Source of the DNA: Filobasidium wieringae
Taxonomy: Eukaryota; Basidiomycota; Tremellomycetes; Filobasidiales; Filobasidiaceae
Length of the DNA stretch: 64,000 bases
Reading direction: 5' to 3'
NCBI GenBank assembly: GCA_001600055.1
Contig: BCIV01000002.1
Coordinates: 252,287 to 316,286 of the forward strand
The position numbers and the translations under genes are program-made. Below are positions 24,333-35,381 of the stretch, one piece after another (within the stretch, counting starts at the first letter, position 1; the number at the start of each line of letters is the position of its first letter). The notes below the pieces were generated by a model, which did no database searches, had not been told where the DNA came from, and saw only the letters and a program-made list of their open reading frames with translations.

Positions 24333-27300
24333 TTAAAGTGTTTCTTCGGTGTGCACAAGATCAAGAGTCCGAGACGCTTTTGCTCTTGTTATCATTTGGT
24401 GACGAGTGATTTCATTGTCTCTTGATGGATTAGAGAGATTCCCTAGACCAAAGGTCTCTGCCATGCTGTTAGGACTACCGGCAGTGAAGGCTAAGCCACT
24501 AGGTTCCTCAAAGGACGACGGCGAGACGCTACGAGGTGTACGAGGACCTGGTACCGATCCGAAGGAGGTCGTTGGCGTCTGGAACGAACTGGACACCGGG
24601 GAATGGTATAACGAAGGTACTGCGGTCGCCCATTCAGGAGGCGTAGCGGTACCTGAAATGAGCCTGTCAAAGCTGGAAGGCATCGGTTCATCTTCCATGT
24701 TCTCGTCTCCCCTTAAGTTGGTTACGGTGCGCAAAACTTCCGCTCGGTCATCCAGATCCATTGCTTCTCGAGCCGGTGTAGACATTCGTCCGAAAGCAGG
24801 TATGCCTTCGGCGCTTGGCAAGAGTACAGATTGCAAGGCTTCAGGCTCCCCATATAGAGGTAGAGGGTCGTCGTCCTCACGGGTAGCCCCGTTCTCGTGG
24901 AAGATTTGGTTGTATGCTGGTAAAGGCGTCAGGTATTGCTTGATATGACTGGGTGCGAATGGACTACGCCGTACAGGCGGAATTGACGTTCCGACTCGAA
25001 GAGGTGTGGTCAAGCAGACGACTGTCTCTGCACCGACTGCAGATGCGGTCTTGCATATGAGTCTGATCTACAATAGGAGAAGATTCAGATCATGTTCGGA
25101 CGATGAACCAGAGTTAGTCTGCTCACCTTGAGCTTATGCTTCAAGCGTACATAAGGATTCTCAGTCTCAGCTGATGGCCGAAGTGCTATATCGGTACTAG
25201 ATTCTTGGCTGGGCAAGGGGATAACTATGTTCACCTTCCTCCAGCCTGAACCAAGTTCCAAACCATCGTCTTCAAATCGATAGGTTCTTGGAGTCGTTCC
25301 ATCCTCAGATAGAAGCAGAGTTCGACTTCGACACGCTTTGGAATGGGACGAAGGGGAGATCCCGAACATGTGTAGCTTGGCAGCTTGCGAGGGAGGCGAC
25401 AAGAAGCCGTCTGTGGACGCAGAATGGAGATTCGGCTGGTTCTCAGGTATAGGGAAAGTGGAAGTATACGATTGAGCAGGAAAAGAGCTATGATGTTCAA
25501 AAAGGTTTGTCAGAACTTTCGAATGACATGATCGTCAAGCAATGAACTGACCTGTATTTCTCGATCTCTTCCAGCTCCATACCTAGCTCGATCATCCTCA
25601 CCGCTTCTTTGATAGGAGATAAAGGGGTGCAAGTCCTACTGCCGGACCCTGAGTCATTTCTGGGGGTATCGTCCGATGCATCGTCCATCGAGACATCTCC
25701 GTTCTCGTCCGATGACCTCATGAAACCGGCAGGTACAGCTCCAGCTACGGCAGATCCCGTAGATGTCAAGGATAGCGAAGGGACCTTTCGAGCTCTCAAT
25801 CTGACCGATACCCTCAAGCTGGGTCCATTCAGATCAACGATTTCTGGAGTACTGACCACGCATTCGATGGGGCTAGGACTGTCGGCCGAAGGCTTGAGTG
25901 TGAAATGGCGGAGAGGAATGTGAGCTGGATCGACCGATACCGCCACTCGATCTCCGCTCAAATCGGTCGAGATGAACGTCGTAGGTTGGGCACGATGTCG
26001 CACGACCGTGACCGTCTGCCACTCGGATTTCGATATTTTCACGCTGTCGGGGGAGTACTGAGCATATGACCATCCGCCGAAGGCGGTTGCGACGGTCTTT
26101 GCAAGACGAGGCAAGAACCGTGACGCAACGCTGAATCCATTACCGATGGGAATAGGCGCGGAGGATAAAATAGGTTCAGGACGAACGATAGATCCTGAGC
26201 TGGTGAGCGATGGGGAACCTGCCGAGTCGAGTTCGTTCGCCCATCCGAGTTCCGCGTCACAAACGAGACCGTAAAGAGTCGCGCTCATATCGTTGTGGAA
26301 AGTGGCGGGTAACCAACCCGGGATGGTCATGTCGAATGCGATGGTATAAGTCGTTGTGTCTTGGTATGCTGAAGAGCTGGAAGAGCTCGAACTGTGTTCC
26401 AATAGATGAGAGGATCCCGCTTGCACAAGGATATCCTTCTCCACTCTGCACAATTGCGTCGCGTGATATCGTCCTGTTGCACCCGAAAAAGATCAGATCC
26501 CCGTTAGCTACCGTTGCCTTGGTTCATTCGAACCTGATTCAAATGGCTTACCTGATTCATCATGGAATTCGCTTTTCCCCTCAAACTTCATTCGGAGTCG
26601 TTTGATCTCCCTCTTCCGGTTCTTCCAGCTCGAATCCGGACATCCACCCGAAGGTGGCAAATTCGGTACAGTCAGCACGACATGTCCCGCTAGGGAGTAA
26701 GCGGTTCTGAAACAGATCGATAGTAAGTATCTACCCTGTAGATGTTATTCCTGTCAGGTTCGACTCACCCTGTTCGTGGACCACCGATCATCTCAATCCT
26801 GTCCGTTCCCTGGTCCAAAACCACCTTTACGCCGACTTGTAAAGGACCGCCAAGAGGATTCGTGGGCCATGATTGATCCATCGCTACGTGATGGGAGCGA
26901 GTGGAAGAGGAAGCAAAAGGGAAGTCGGTGAGGGGAGGAAGTGGTTGCGTTCGGGTTGGGTAGGTAGGGTTGAACGAGATCATGACGCTTTCCCTTGCTG
27001 AGTTTCGCGATGTCCTTGATGACCGATTGCTAGATCTCGTAGGCGTCTGTGGTAGTTGGTCGTTGAAGAATGTTCTACTAGATCTTGGAATTCTAGGTGG
27101 CGCTTCTTCCAGCGGTCTTGATCGAGAAGGTGGTGTCCTAAGCGGATCCACAAAACTTCGTTGTCTAGGAAATACTACCGTAACTTCGACCGCGCTGGCG
27201 GGTAAGACTGTTATCGGGTATCCCAAGAGAGAATAAGGGATGTTGGATGGAGGATGGTGTGCACGACGTCGATGCCTTTCTCTCCTTATCGCTTCGGCTG

Positions 27301-27580
27301 TCAAGTGCGTTGTACAAGGTACTCTTCGGCGATCGGTGTTGGGTCGTGAGGAGCTGGTGAGAGGTCGTTCTTGAGAGGCGGAGACGATTCTCGTTCGAGT
27401 GTGTGAGATCGGTCTTATCGGTGCTGCAGAAGGAGTGGCAATGGTAGAAGTAGCTGACGTAGAGTTATCGGTAGCAGCGATCGTACTAGTTGAAGGTTGA
27501 AGTAAACCGTCTCTCAAGTTCAGAGGCGTCCCTATGTCTCTCCTCTCTCTCGTTGAAGTATAAGTATGATTGACCTGCAT
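24333..27580 (-). CDS. Alpha-arrestin-like trafficking adaptor
   Basis: Five exons (27580-26769, 26706-26552, 26473-25552, 25487-25127, 25067-24333) give 994 residues. The middle part has beta-rich segments typical of an arrestin fold, such as VGVKVVLDQGTDRIEMIGG, SLAGHVVLTVP and TTTYTIAFDMTIPGWLPATF, then IECVVSTPEIVDLNGPSLRVSV and ENPYVRLKHKLKIRLIC. After the fold come two LPxY motifs (LPAY 24923-24912, LPLY 24863-24852). Such PY variants recruit Nedd4/Rsp5-type ubiquitin ligases, and alpha-arrestins use them to send membrane transporters for endocytosis. N- and C-terminal regions are Ser/Thr/Pro-rich and probably phosphorylated. A run of eight Ser lies near residue 350. The Ldb19/Art1-like group is a possible home, but distances by eye are large and the orthologue is open. 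Confidence 0.8.
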
Positions 27581-29172
27581 AGCTGACTAACCCGGTTGAA
27601 GGATTACCGGTATCCCTTTAATACGGTTTGAGAATTCCTTCACAGGAAGGAGAGGGAGAACGGGATCCAACGGTCCTTTTGCTTTTGTTTGTTTATGTGC
27701 TGGATCTTCAGCCAACAAGGGGGTGACGGAAGATCGGATGAGCGTTTCGGACGATCGGGCACGGTCGAATGAGGATATGGAGAAGGGAGGAAAGAAGAGG
27801 GAGGATGTTTCTGCCTCTAATGAGTTGTTATTGCGGTTTACGAGTAACAAGAGGTGCACGGGCGAGATTCTAAGAAGCAGCAAAAGGGAGGAATGTTCAG
27901 TTTGAAAGCTTCCTTTCGTTTCGGATCTAACCGGATCTCTCTGCCCTTTGTGCCCAAACTCACCTTTGATCCTGATCGATGACGCTTTCTGTGTCGTTGT
28001 GAGGTTGAAAGGGAGGAAAGTCCAGTTCGAAACAAAAGACCTTGAAGCAGGAGCGACTTGAGCTAGAAGCGATCGACGGGATTGTCGATGATTGTTGCGA
28101 TGATCGGTTTGGAACTTTTGCCAGTCAAGAGCGAGAGCCAGGAGAAACAGAAAGAGGAGATAGAAGAGGGAGGATTTTCCGAATGGAAAGGCTTCGGGTG
28201 GAAGATGGAAAGGTTATGACTACGCTTGGGGTTCAGGTTGAGACATGAGACACGTTGTGAGAGTAAGAATGATCCTCTTTTGATAAACGGTCGATGTGAA
28301 CAAAGGGTAGCATGACATGAAAAGAGGAGACACCAAGAGCGCGAGTGTGTGTGTCTACGATATAAAGGGAAAGACAATATGATGGAAAAGATCAAGTCCA
28401 TCGCTGTGACCGAGCTTAACGATTTGGTGCAAGGTGATGAGGATTGTGAGTGATGGGCGCGTGTTTGATGATCAGACATGAGACGTGATGAGCGGGATTT
28501 CTTTGTTCGTCCAGGGCCGCGTCACATCGACGTGCTCCGCTGTACAGAGTGAGATTTGCTTCCACGCCCAATCCCTTACCAGTCACAAGCTTCTCCTTCC
28601 CGAGAACTGTCGAGTTATTACCTTGAACCGGTGAACGAACAATGAAGAACTTCAGATGCTACGGAAGATAGATCACCTCTTTGCGTTTCAGGGGTTAAAC
28701 TGTTCTACTCGATTTCCGCTTGGACTACAGAGTTTCATCCAACCTTTCCGGCTTTCCACCCGAATCATAGACTGCTACACGCGAGAACGGCTGCTGCAAA
28801 GAACCGATCGATCAATCATCGGTTCGGTCATCGGATAGGCGCTTTGTCCTGTCTCCTCTCGCTTGCGGGGGGGAGGCTGAAACGCCGGCCCGGATGGAAT
28901 GCGTCGCTGCCACGTCACGATCGCCAGCTCTCGCTTTGGTTGATAACAACAAGATACCGTCATCCCAAACACAAAGTCAACAAAAGAGTCGTTGAATCAT
29001 CTGTTTCAGTTTCAACGATTTCATCAATTTCAATCACGATCACCGGTTTCGCCCTTTTCCACGTTGAGGCCCCCCATCAACCAAGTTCGAACCACACCCA
29101 CCTCGATTTGCATTTTGCTACCATGCTTCGTGTCACTCGCTCTACCACAATCCACCTTGATATACCAGAGCT
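27581..29172. promoter_or_regulatory. Divergent intergenic region between the arrestin and kinesin genes
   Basis: About 1.6 kb separates two divergent starts, at the point where the window switches from a run of minus genes to a run of plus genes. The arrestin side is pyrimidine-rich on the coding strand, with open frames (for example 28479-28063 and 27883-27587) that look like leader sequence rather than protein. Both promoters must lie here. Confidence 0.5.
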
Positions 29173-29176
29173 ATGA
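29123..29176 (+). promoter_or_regulatory. Upstream ORF ending on the kinesin start codon
   Basis: A 17-codon frame beginning ATGCTTCGTG ends with TGA at 29174-29176, which overlaps the main ATG at 29173-29175 (ATGA). If it is within the transcript it could reduce or couple initiation at the main start. The transcript start is unknown. Confidence 0.45.
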
Positions 29177-32100
29177 GCGCTACACCTAGAAGAGATCATC
29201 AGAGTGAAAGGACTTCGATGATGACGCCTACCCTCGCGAGGGAGGGCGATTCGTTTGGATCTAGGCCTGGTGCTGAGATGGCCAGAAGACCTGCCTCTAC
29301 TCCTCTCAGTAAGAGGGCGACGAGAGATGGATCCACAGGCTCTATAGGGCTGGGCCTAGGAATGGGAGTGGGAGTTGGTGCAGGACAAGCATCAAGACAG
29401 AAGGATGAAGCTAATGTGCAAGTTGGTAAGGAATGATCGATTCTCTGTCGTCTCCGATCAACGTCATTCTTACCCGCCTGGTCCCTCGACATCCTCAGTG
29501 CTGCGGATAAGACCCTCTCATCAACCAGAATCCACAGTTCCCCCACGTTTCGCACGTACCATCCTTCACCCCTCCACCCTTCACCCTTCAGAGGAGATAA
29601 ACATCAACCTCGACCCTCCTAAGCCTTCCGGTTCGACTATCATACCTACTTCAGCATCTTCCAGCCTGATGGCACAGGGGAACAAGGCAAAGCAGACTAG
29701 CTTTCGTTACGACCGGGTATTAGGGGAAGATAGTAGACAGGAAGAGGTTTACGAGGCCGCCGGAAGAGGGGCTGTCGAAAGGTTCTTAAAGGGATTGAAC
29801 GTCACTGTTCTTGCGTGAGTACTATATTGGAGCTTCTACGCTCTGATGAGATACTGATGAGGTGGCTCTCAAACCTGTCAGTTACGGCCAGACCAGTTCC
29901 GGTAAATCCTATTCGATGGGGACCACAGGAATCGAAGACGATTACAGATCATTTCATTCCGGATCTAGTAACGCTTCATCAGTAGCAGAAGGGCAGGATC
30001 GGACGGGTCTGATTCCCAGAGCTGTTGGGGAGATATTCAGGAGAGCAGAGGAAAAGAAAAGAGAGAGCGGGTTGGGTGCGGGATGGGAGTGTCGGTTGAG
30101 TTTCTTGGAGCTGTATAATGAGGCGAGTCTTTCTCTGTTAGTGATTACAGCCCGATTTTCGATACTGACGTGGCAACTTACTACATCACTACAGGAACTT
30201 ATCGACCTGCTATCCAACGTTTCTCATGCACAAGCACCTCCGATCATCATAAGGGAGGACAAAGGTCGAATCCTCTGGTCAGGACTTCGTGAAGTCCCTG
30301 TGAATAACACCCAAGAGGTTATGAAACTCCTCAAAGACGGGTCTCATAGACGTAGAACAGGCGAAACGGGGATGAACAAGGAGTCCAGTCGATCTCATGC
30401 CATTTTCAGTCTGAGCCTGACTCAGAGAAGAAGAAACGGAGCGAGTGGCGGGGCCGGATCTCCCGGCGCTTTGGGAAAGAATAGACCGATGTCTACTCCG
30501 GCTGGGGGGATGTCATTCTCCGGCTCTTCCCTTCGTTCACCCACCCCAACTGGATTGAGGACACCTAACAGGTCGTCTATGATCGCTTCAAGGGGACTGA
30601 CCACTCCATCAGGACGAGCTAGTCCCGCTCTCTCTCCTTTCCAGGAGGAAGAGGCTTCCTGGGTAGAGATCAGTAGCAAGTTTCATTTCGTGGATCTAGC
30701 TGGAAGTGAACGACTCAAGAGAACGGGTGCAGGCGGGGATCGAATGAAAGAGGGAATCTCCATCAATTCCGGTTTAACCGCTTTGGGCAACGTTATTTCC
30801 GCTCTGGCTGATCCCGTCAAGTCGAAATCGTCTCACGTCCCATATAGGGATTCGAAATTGACGAGATTACTGCAAGATTCGTTGGGCGGAAACGCTTTCA
30901 CCGTCATGATCGCTTGTGTCTCCCCCATCGAGTTCAACTTGAACGAGACGTTGAACACGTTGAAATATGCAGCTCGAGCGAGGAACATCAAGAATCGAGC
31001 TGAGATCAACGAGGTCGAAGTTGGGTGGGAGGATGTTGAGCACCTGCAGTCGACTGTCGTAAAACTCAGAGCTGAGGTGGAGCGATTGAAAGGGTTGACG
31101 ACCGGAGAGATCAGAAGTGGAAGCGAGGTTTCCATACCAGAAGATGTGCAATCCGATCTTCGAGATGCCCGGACTAGGCTGGAAGAGTTAGAGGCCGAGC
31201 ATGATATTGTCAGTCCTTCGGTATCTTCCTCCATGCCTTTTGTCGACTAATATTGTAACGCCCTCAAACAGCTCAAGGGAGAAACACAATCGAAATCCAT
31301 ACAGCTTGCACGTTTGGCTACCGAATTGGAAGCCAGCAGAAGATCGGGAAGCTTCAACCCAGACGATGTGGTCGCCTTTTCCAAGCTGGTGGAACCGATC
31401 GTAGAGGAATACGAACGGCTCATACAAGCTTTAGAGGCAAAGCTTCAAACCACTCTGACAGCACTTGTAAGTACAATCCAGCGGTTCTCAGGGATCATTT
31501 TCTGACTCCCTCCCTGCTCAACAGGAGCTTTCCGAGACACGAGCTGAAGAAGCCGAGGAAATGGCGGAACAAAGACACAATCGAATCATGACGCAAGATG
31601 GGTATGCCACTAACCTGGTGACTCGTGTCAACCGTATGAAAGACAAGGAAAAGTCTTTAGAGGTAGGTTGTCGTCTCGAAAGCCTGAGGAGTCAAGCTAA
31701 CTTTCCACCCTGCGTATACAGGAATATATCGCCGACCTGGAAGACAGATTGAAATCCTGCGATGAACTCGACGCAGTTCACATAAAGACCATCGCGGACC
31801 TGCGCGCTGAGCTTGTCGAAGAGAAACGCCAGAGCAAGAACAACCTCGAATACATAGTTGAAATGGAGACGACCACGACAAACTCGATAGACCAAGCCAA
31901 GTTGATGTCGGTCAAAGCGGAGAGACTGGAGACGGAGTTAAGAAGAAAAGAGCAGAGTCATATAGACTTGCAAGAGCGAATATCTTCGATCGACACCACT
32001 CATGAGACACAGCTTCTGCTAGAAGAACTGGATAATAAGGCAAGCAAGCTGGAGGATCTCGAGCAGCGACTTGATCGAGTTGTCAGCGAGTGTGAAATTC

Positions 32101-34913
32101 TAGCTGCAGAGCGCGATGGTCTCCGAAAGACAGTGGATGACCAAGCCGATCAGCTAAGCAGTCTACAAAGTACCAGTCATGAGAGTGTATCCGACCTTAC
32201 CATAGACAGCAAGGCTCTGATTGCGGCCACCGAGCTCTCTGCCGCCCAGGATAATAACGATGGCGATGACGACTCTTCTGCCAAAGTGCCAGGATCTCCT
32301 ACCACACCTACCGCTATGTTGCATTCTCAGGACGCAACTGCAGAGGCACTGGACGCTGCTCCCGAGATCCTGAATTTGCAGATGAAACACGCTGCAACCT
32401 TGGCAGAATTAGCGGCAGTCAGTGATCGCTACAAAGAAGCGTTGGAGAAAATTAAACTGCTTAGCGGTCAAGTCGAGGTGGTCGATGACGCAGAGCCATC
32501 CGAACGAACACCCACCAATAGTCAGATCAGTCCGCCTGAGTTGGCTCGTTCACCAAGCGCCACAAGCATTTCTTCTGCGGTGTCTGCCTCCTCCGAGACG
32601 TCGAACCAGAGCGACATAAGAAGACAATCGACCGGTAGCAGACTCACGGTCGGACCGGCGAGATCGGATTTTCGAAGCGGGAGAGGGGATCGAATAAGGG
32701 GTACAAGGTAGATCGGTCCATCAGAATGATGTAATACACACGATACTGACATCTACGCATTTTGGCAGGCCATTGTCGTTGTCGCAGGAGCTATCATTAT
32801 CGCGTTCTTCGCTATCCTCCTCAACAACAACAAACAGTCTTTTATCGCCTAATAGCACCTTTCGACAAAGCCTACCAGTCATCAATCCGCAACGTACAGT
32901 GGTCTCGTTTGAAGCAGAAATCAAACAGCTTCAAGAGATACTGCAGCGGCGTGATGACGAGATAAGGACTTTGGAAAATGCTATGCGTTTGATATCCGGC
33001 ACCTCTCCTCGCTTTACACATGCCGGCCAATTTTCCGATATGGAAGAACCATACAATCACCACTCGGTTGCGATGTCTCGTGACGCATCGCACGCCAGCA
33101 CCATGCCCTCAGGCGACAGTCTGCCACAGACTCCAGGCGAACTTCAAATCAGCAGTCCAATTATGGCCTCGAATCCAAGGGATCATTTTGGCAGTCCAAT
33201 AGTAGGAGAACCAGGCCCCTATCTTATTCACGATAAAGGCGATCAAATGGATCGTATGGGTAGTCTCATGAGGTAAGCTTTGACCTGAGCTACTTTGCAG
33301 CGGTTACAAAGCTCATACTCCGGTACTTCAGATCGATGGCAAGGAAAGAAACGGAATACAAACAAGAAGTCGAACGCTTGGGTGGTCTGTTGCAGGCTGC
33401 TCATCACGAGATAGAGGCACTCAGACGACCGTCCAAACTGCCAGTCAGTTGGGCTTCACATAGTAGCGTATCGGTAAAACTGACGCTTATGTTTACTACG
33501 TCACTAGATCTTGACTGGTAATTCTAGAGGAGCAATAACAGATACCGGTAGATTACATGAAGTGATCGAAGAGGTGGACCTACCAGCACCCTCGCCTCCT
33601 GCTACCGTGTCTGTCGGCGTACAAACTATAACTAGCATCACCAAGCCAACGACAGCCCACGCTGCCATACAAGTGTCAGATACTTCGGACACTGAATTTT
33701 CTACGAGAAGCCGGGAGTCGGAACAGGAGAACATCGCTCTCCAAGCGTCGATCAGGGAACTGGTTGTTGAGTATGGATTAACGTTACCGCGAAAGTCTAT
33801 CAACGATCCTATAGCTGGGTTACGAAGCATTGGTTCAGCTTTGTCTAGTGCAGACATTAAAGAGCACAGTCTAAGAACCGAGCTGGATCAACTTCGCACT
33901 CAAGCAAGTGAGAATCAGAAAATGAAGTCGACGCTCGAAACCGTTTTGGAGGAGAAGACTGCTCAAGAAGCGCTCGTCAATGACTTGAAGAAGAAGTTGC
34001 AAGATACCACAAGTACAGCGCAACATCAGATTCAAAACAGCGAGAGCGAAAACGTCATAACGGGCACAACAACTTCCAGGATGTCCTTTGCACGGTCAGC
34101 TACTCCAACTTCCCGTTTACCACCTAAATTGCCTCCTCCATCAATGCCACCTCCTCCCTTACCGAGTACTCCAATGCTACCAGAAGGACTACCACCTGCG
34201 AACCAGGCGCTGCCGTTCCTAGCAAAACCGATTAAGCCTGAATTCGAAGCCTCACAAACACGGCCAACCAGCCCAAATGATGCGACGGACCCTCCACCTG
34301 TAGATCAAGTAACCGATTCGAACGAGAAGGCATTGCAAAGTCAGATCGTACAACACAAAGCGGCAATGGAGGAGGCAACGAAGGAATTGACGAATCTGCA
34401 GACTACGCTGAAAAAGGTCAGCGTCTATGCAGTGGATACATGTTCACAGACATTCATCAACTATGACTCTATTCACAGAAAGACGCCGAGTTATCGATGG
34501 TCACAGCGAATCTTCATACAGCAGAACGAACCCGTACGTAGTATAGTGGGTACATCAACCTATAAATCGCTAAGGCGTGATATTTTCCCGATCATTAGTC
34601 AGAAAAATACGCCTGCAATCTCAAGAGGACATCCGCGAACGAGAGTACGCTCAACTGGAAGTACAACGCTTACAATGCGAACTGGACACCGTTCGAAGCG
34701 AAATGACCAGCGTCAGGAACTCTATCATCGTTGAAAAGCAATCCTTAGAAGAGCGATTGTCTGAGGAACGCAGGGCTAAAGAGCGAACACGAGCTCAGTT
34801 GGAAGAGAGGCTGGAAGCGGCTCAGAAACAGCAGTCAAAGTTCAGGGTGAGTCAGAAGCTGGTTCACCACAGTATTCCGTTACTGATCCTTCAATGCTCA
34901 TCAGTGCTTCTAA
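29173..34913 (+). CDS. Kinesin motor protein, kinesin-4-like, with long coiled-coil tail
   Basis: Thirteen exons (29173-29425, 29499-29814, 29882-30122, 30195-31208, 31272-31466, 31525-31662, 31722-32707, 32769-33272, 33332-33443, 33508-34416, 34479-34533, 34599-34846, 34905-34913) give 1659 residues. A Gly/Ser-rich N-terminal extension of about 85 residues precedes the motor, which has the P-loop AYGQTSSGKSYSMG, switch I NKESSRSHAIFSLSL, switch II VDLAGSERLKRTGA and HVPYRDSKLTRLLQDSLGG. The neck ARARNIKNRAEIN and GWEDVEHLQSTVVKL are typical of fungal kinesin-4. Long coiled coils fill the tail, with a proline-rich block near 34120-34200. Intron 3 is GC-AG (GCGAGT at 30123) and joins LYNE to ELIDLL. 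The motor carries a Ser-rich insertion of about 75 residues before VDLAGSE. The last exon encodes only two residues and the stop, so the C-terminus is the least certain part. Confidence 0.92.
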
Positions 34914-35381
34914 TACCCAGTCTATCGATGCAGACCCTGCGTTCTCCTATATTTTCGAGATGTGATCTGCCCTTGTATTTGCCTCGCTCGCAGTGCCTTC
35001 TGTGATATTCTGTAGACCGAAAGACATCGCTATCTCGAAACCATTCTGATCTACTTCGGCTATCAATCGCGTAAATGCCGTAATCACGACCTCTAGGAAA
35101 GTTCCGAAGAATGAGATTGGGAGGACAGAATGGCCCATCCTGTATTCCCTCATTCACTTCTCTACTGGCCCTACTGGTCGACTACAATCGGGAATCTAGT
35201 CGTGGAGGGGCTCATTCGTAGAAGTCTCGAAGGTTTTCTAGGCGTTCCACTCGGTACGCTCCAACCCGAAATAGAACCCGATCAATCAATCAACAAGCAG
35301 TAACTCTCGTCACTCGAAATTTCGATTAGTCACTAGCATCTGTCTGTAAAACACCTAAGTCGCCGAGCTATCCTCTAGACT
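34914..35381. other. Intergenic region between the kinesin and LCB kinase genes
   Basis: About 470 bases holding the kinesin 3' UTR and the promoter of the next plus-strand gene. No recognisable element is seen. Confidence 0.5.

Noticed and set aside
27587..27883. 98-codon frame that could be an upstream arrestin exon
   Set aside because: Joining it to the next exon would require an intron of about 17 nt, too short to splice.
28063..28479. 138-codon minus-strand open frame upstream of the arrestin gene
   Set aside because: Low-complexity Ser/Leu/His-rich translation of a pyrimidine-rich leader, no family resemblance, and no workable splice into the arrestin frame.
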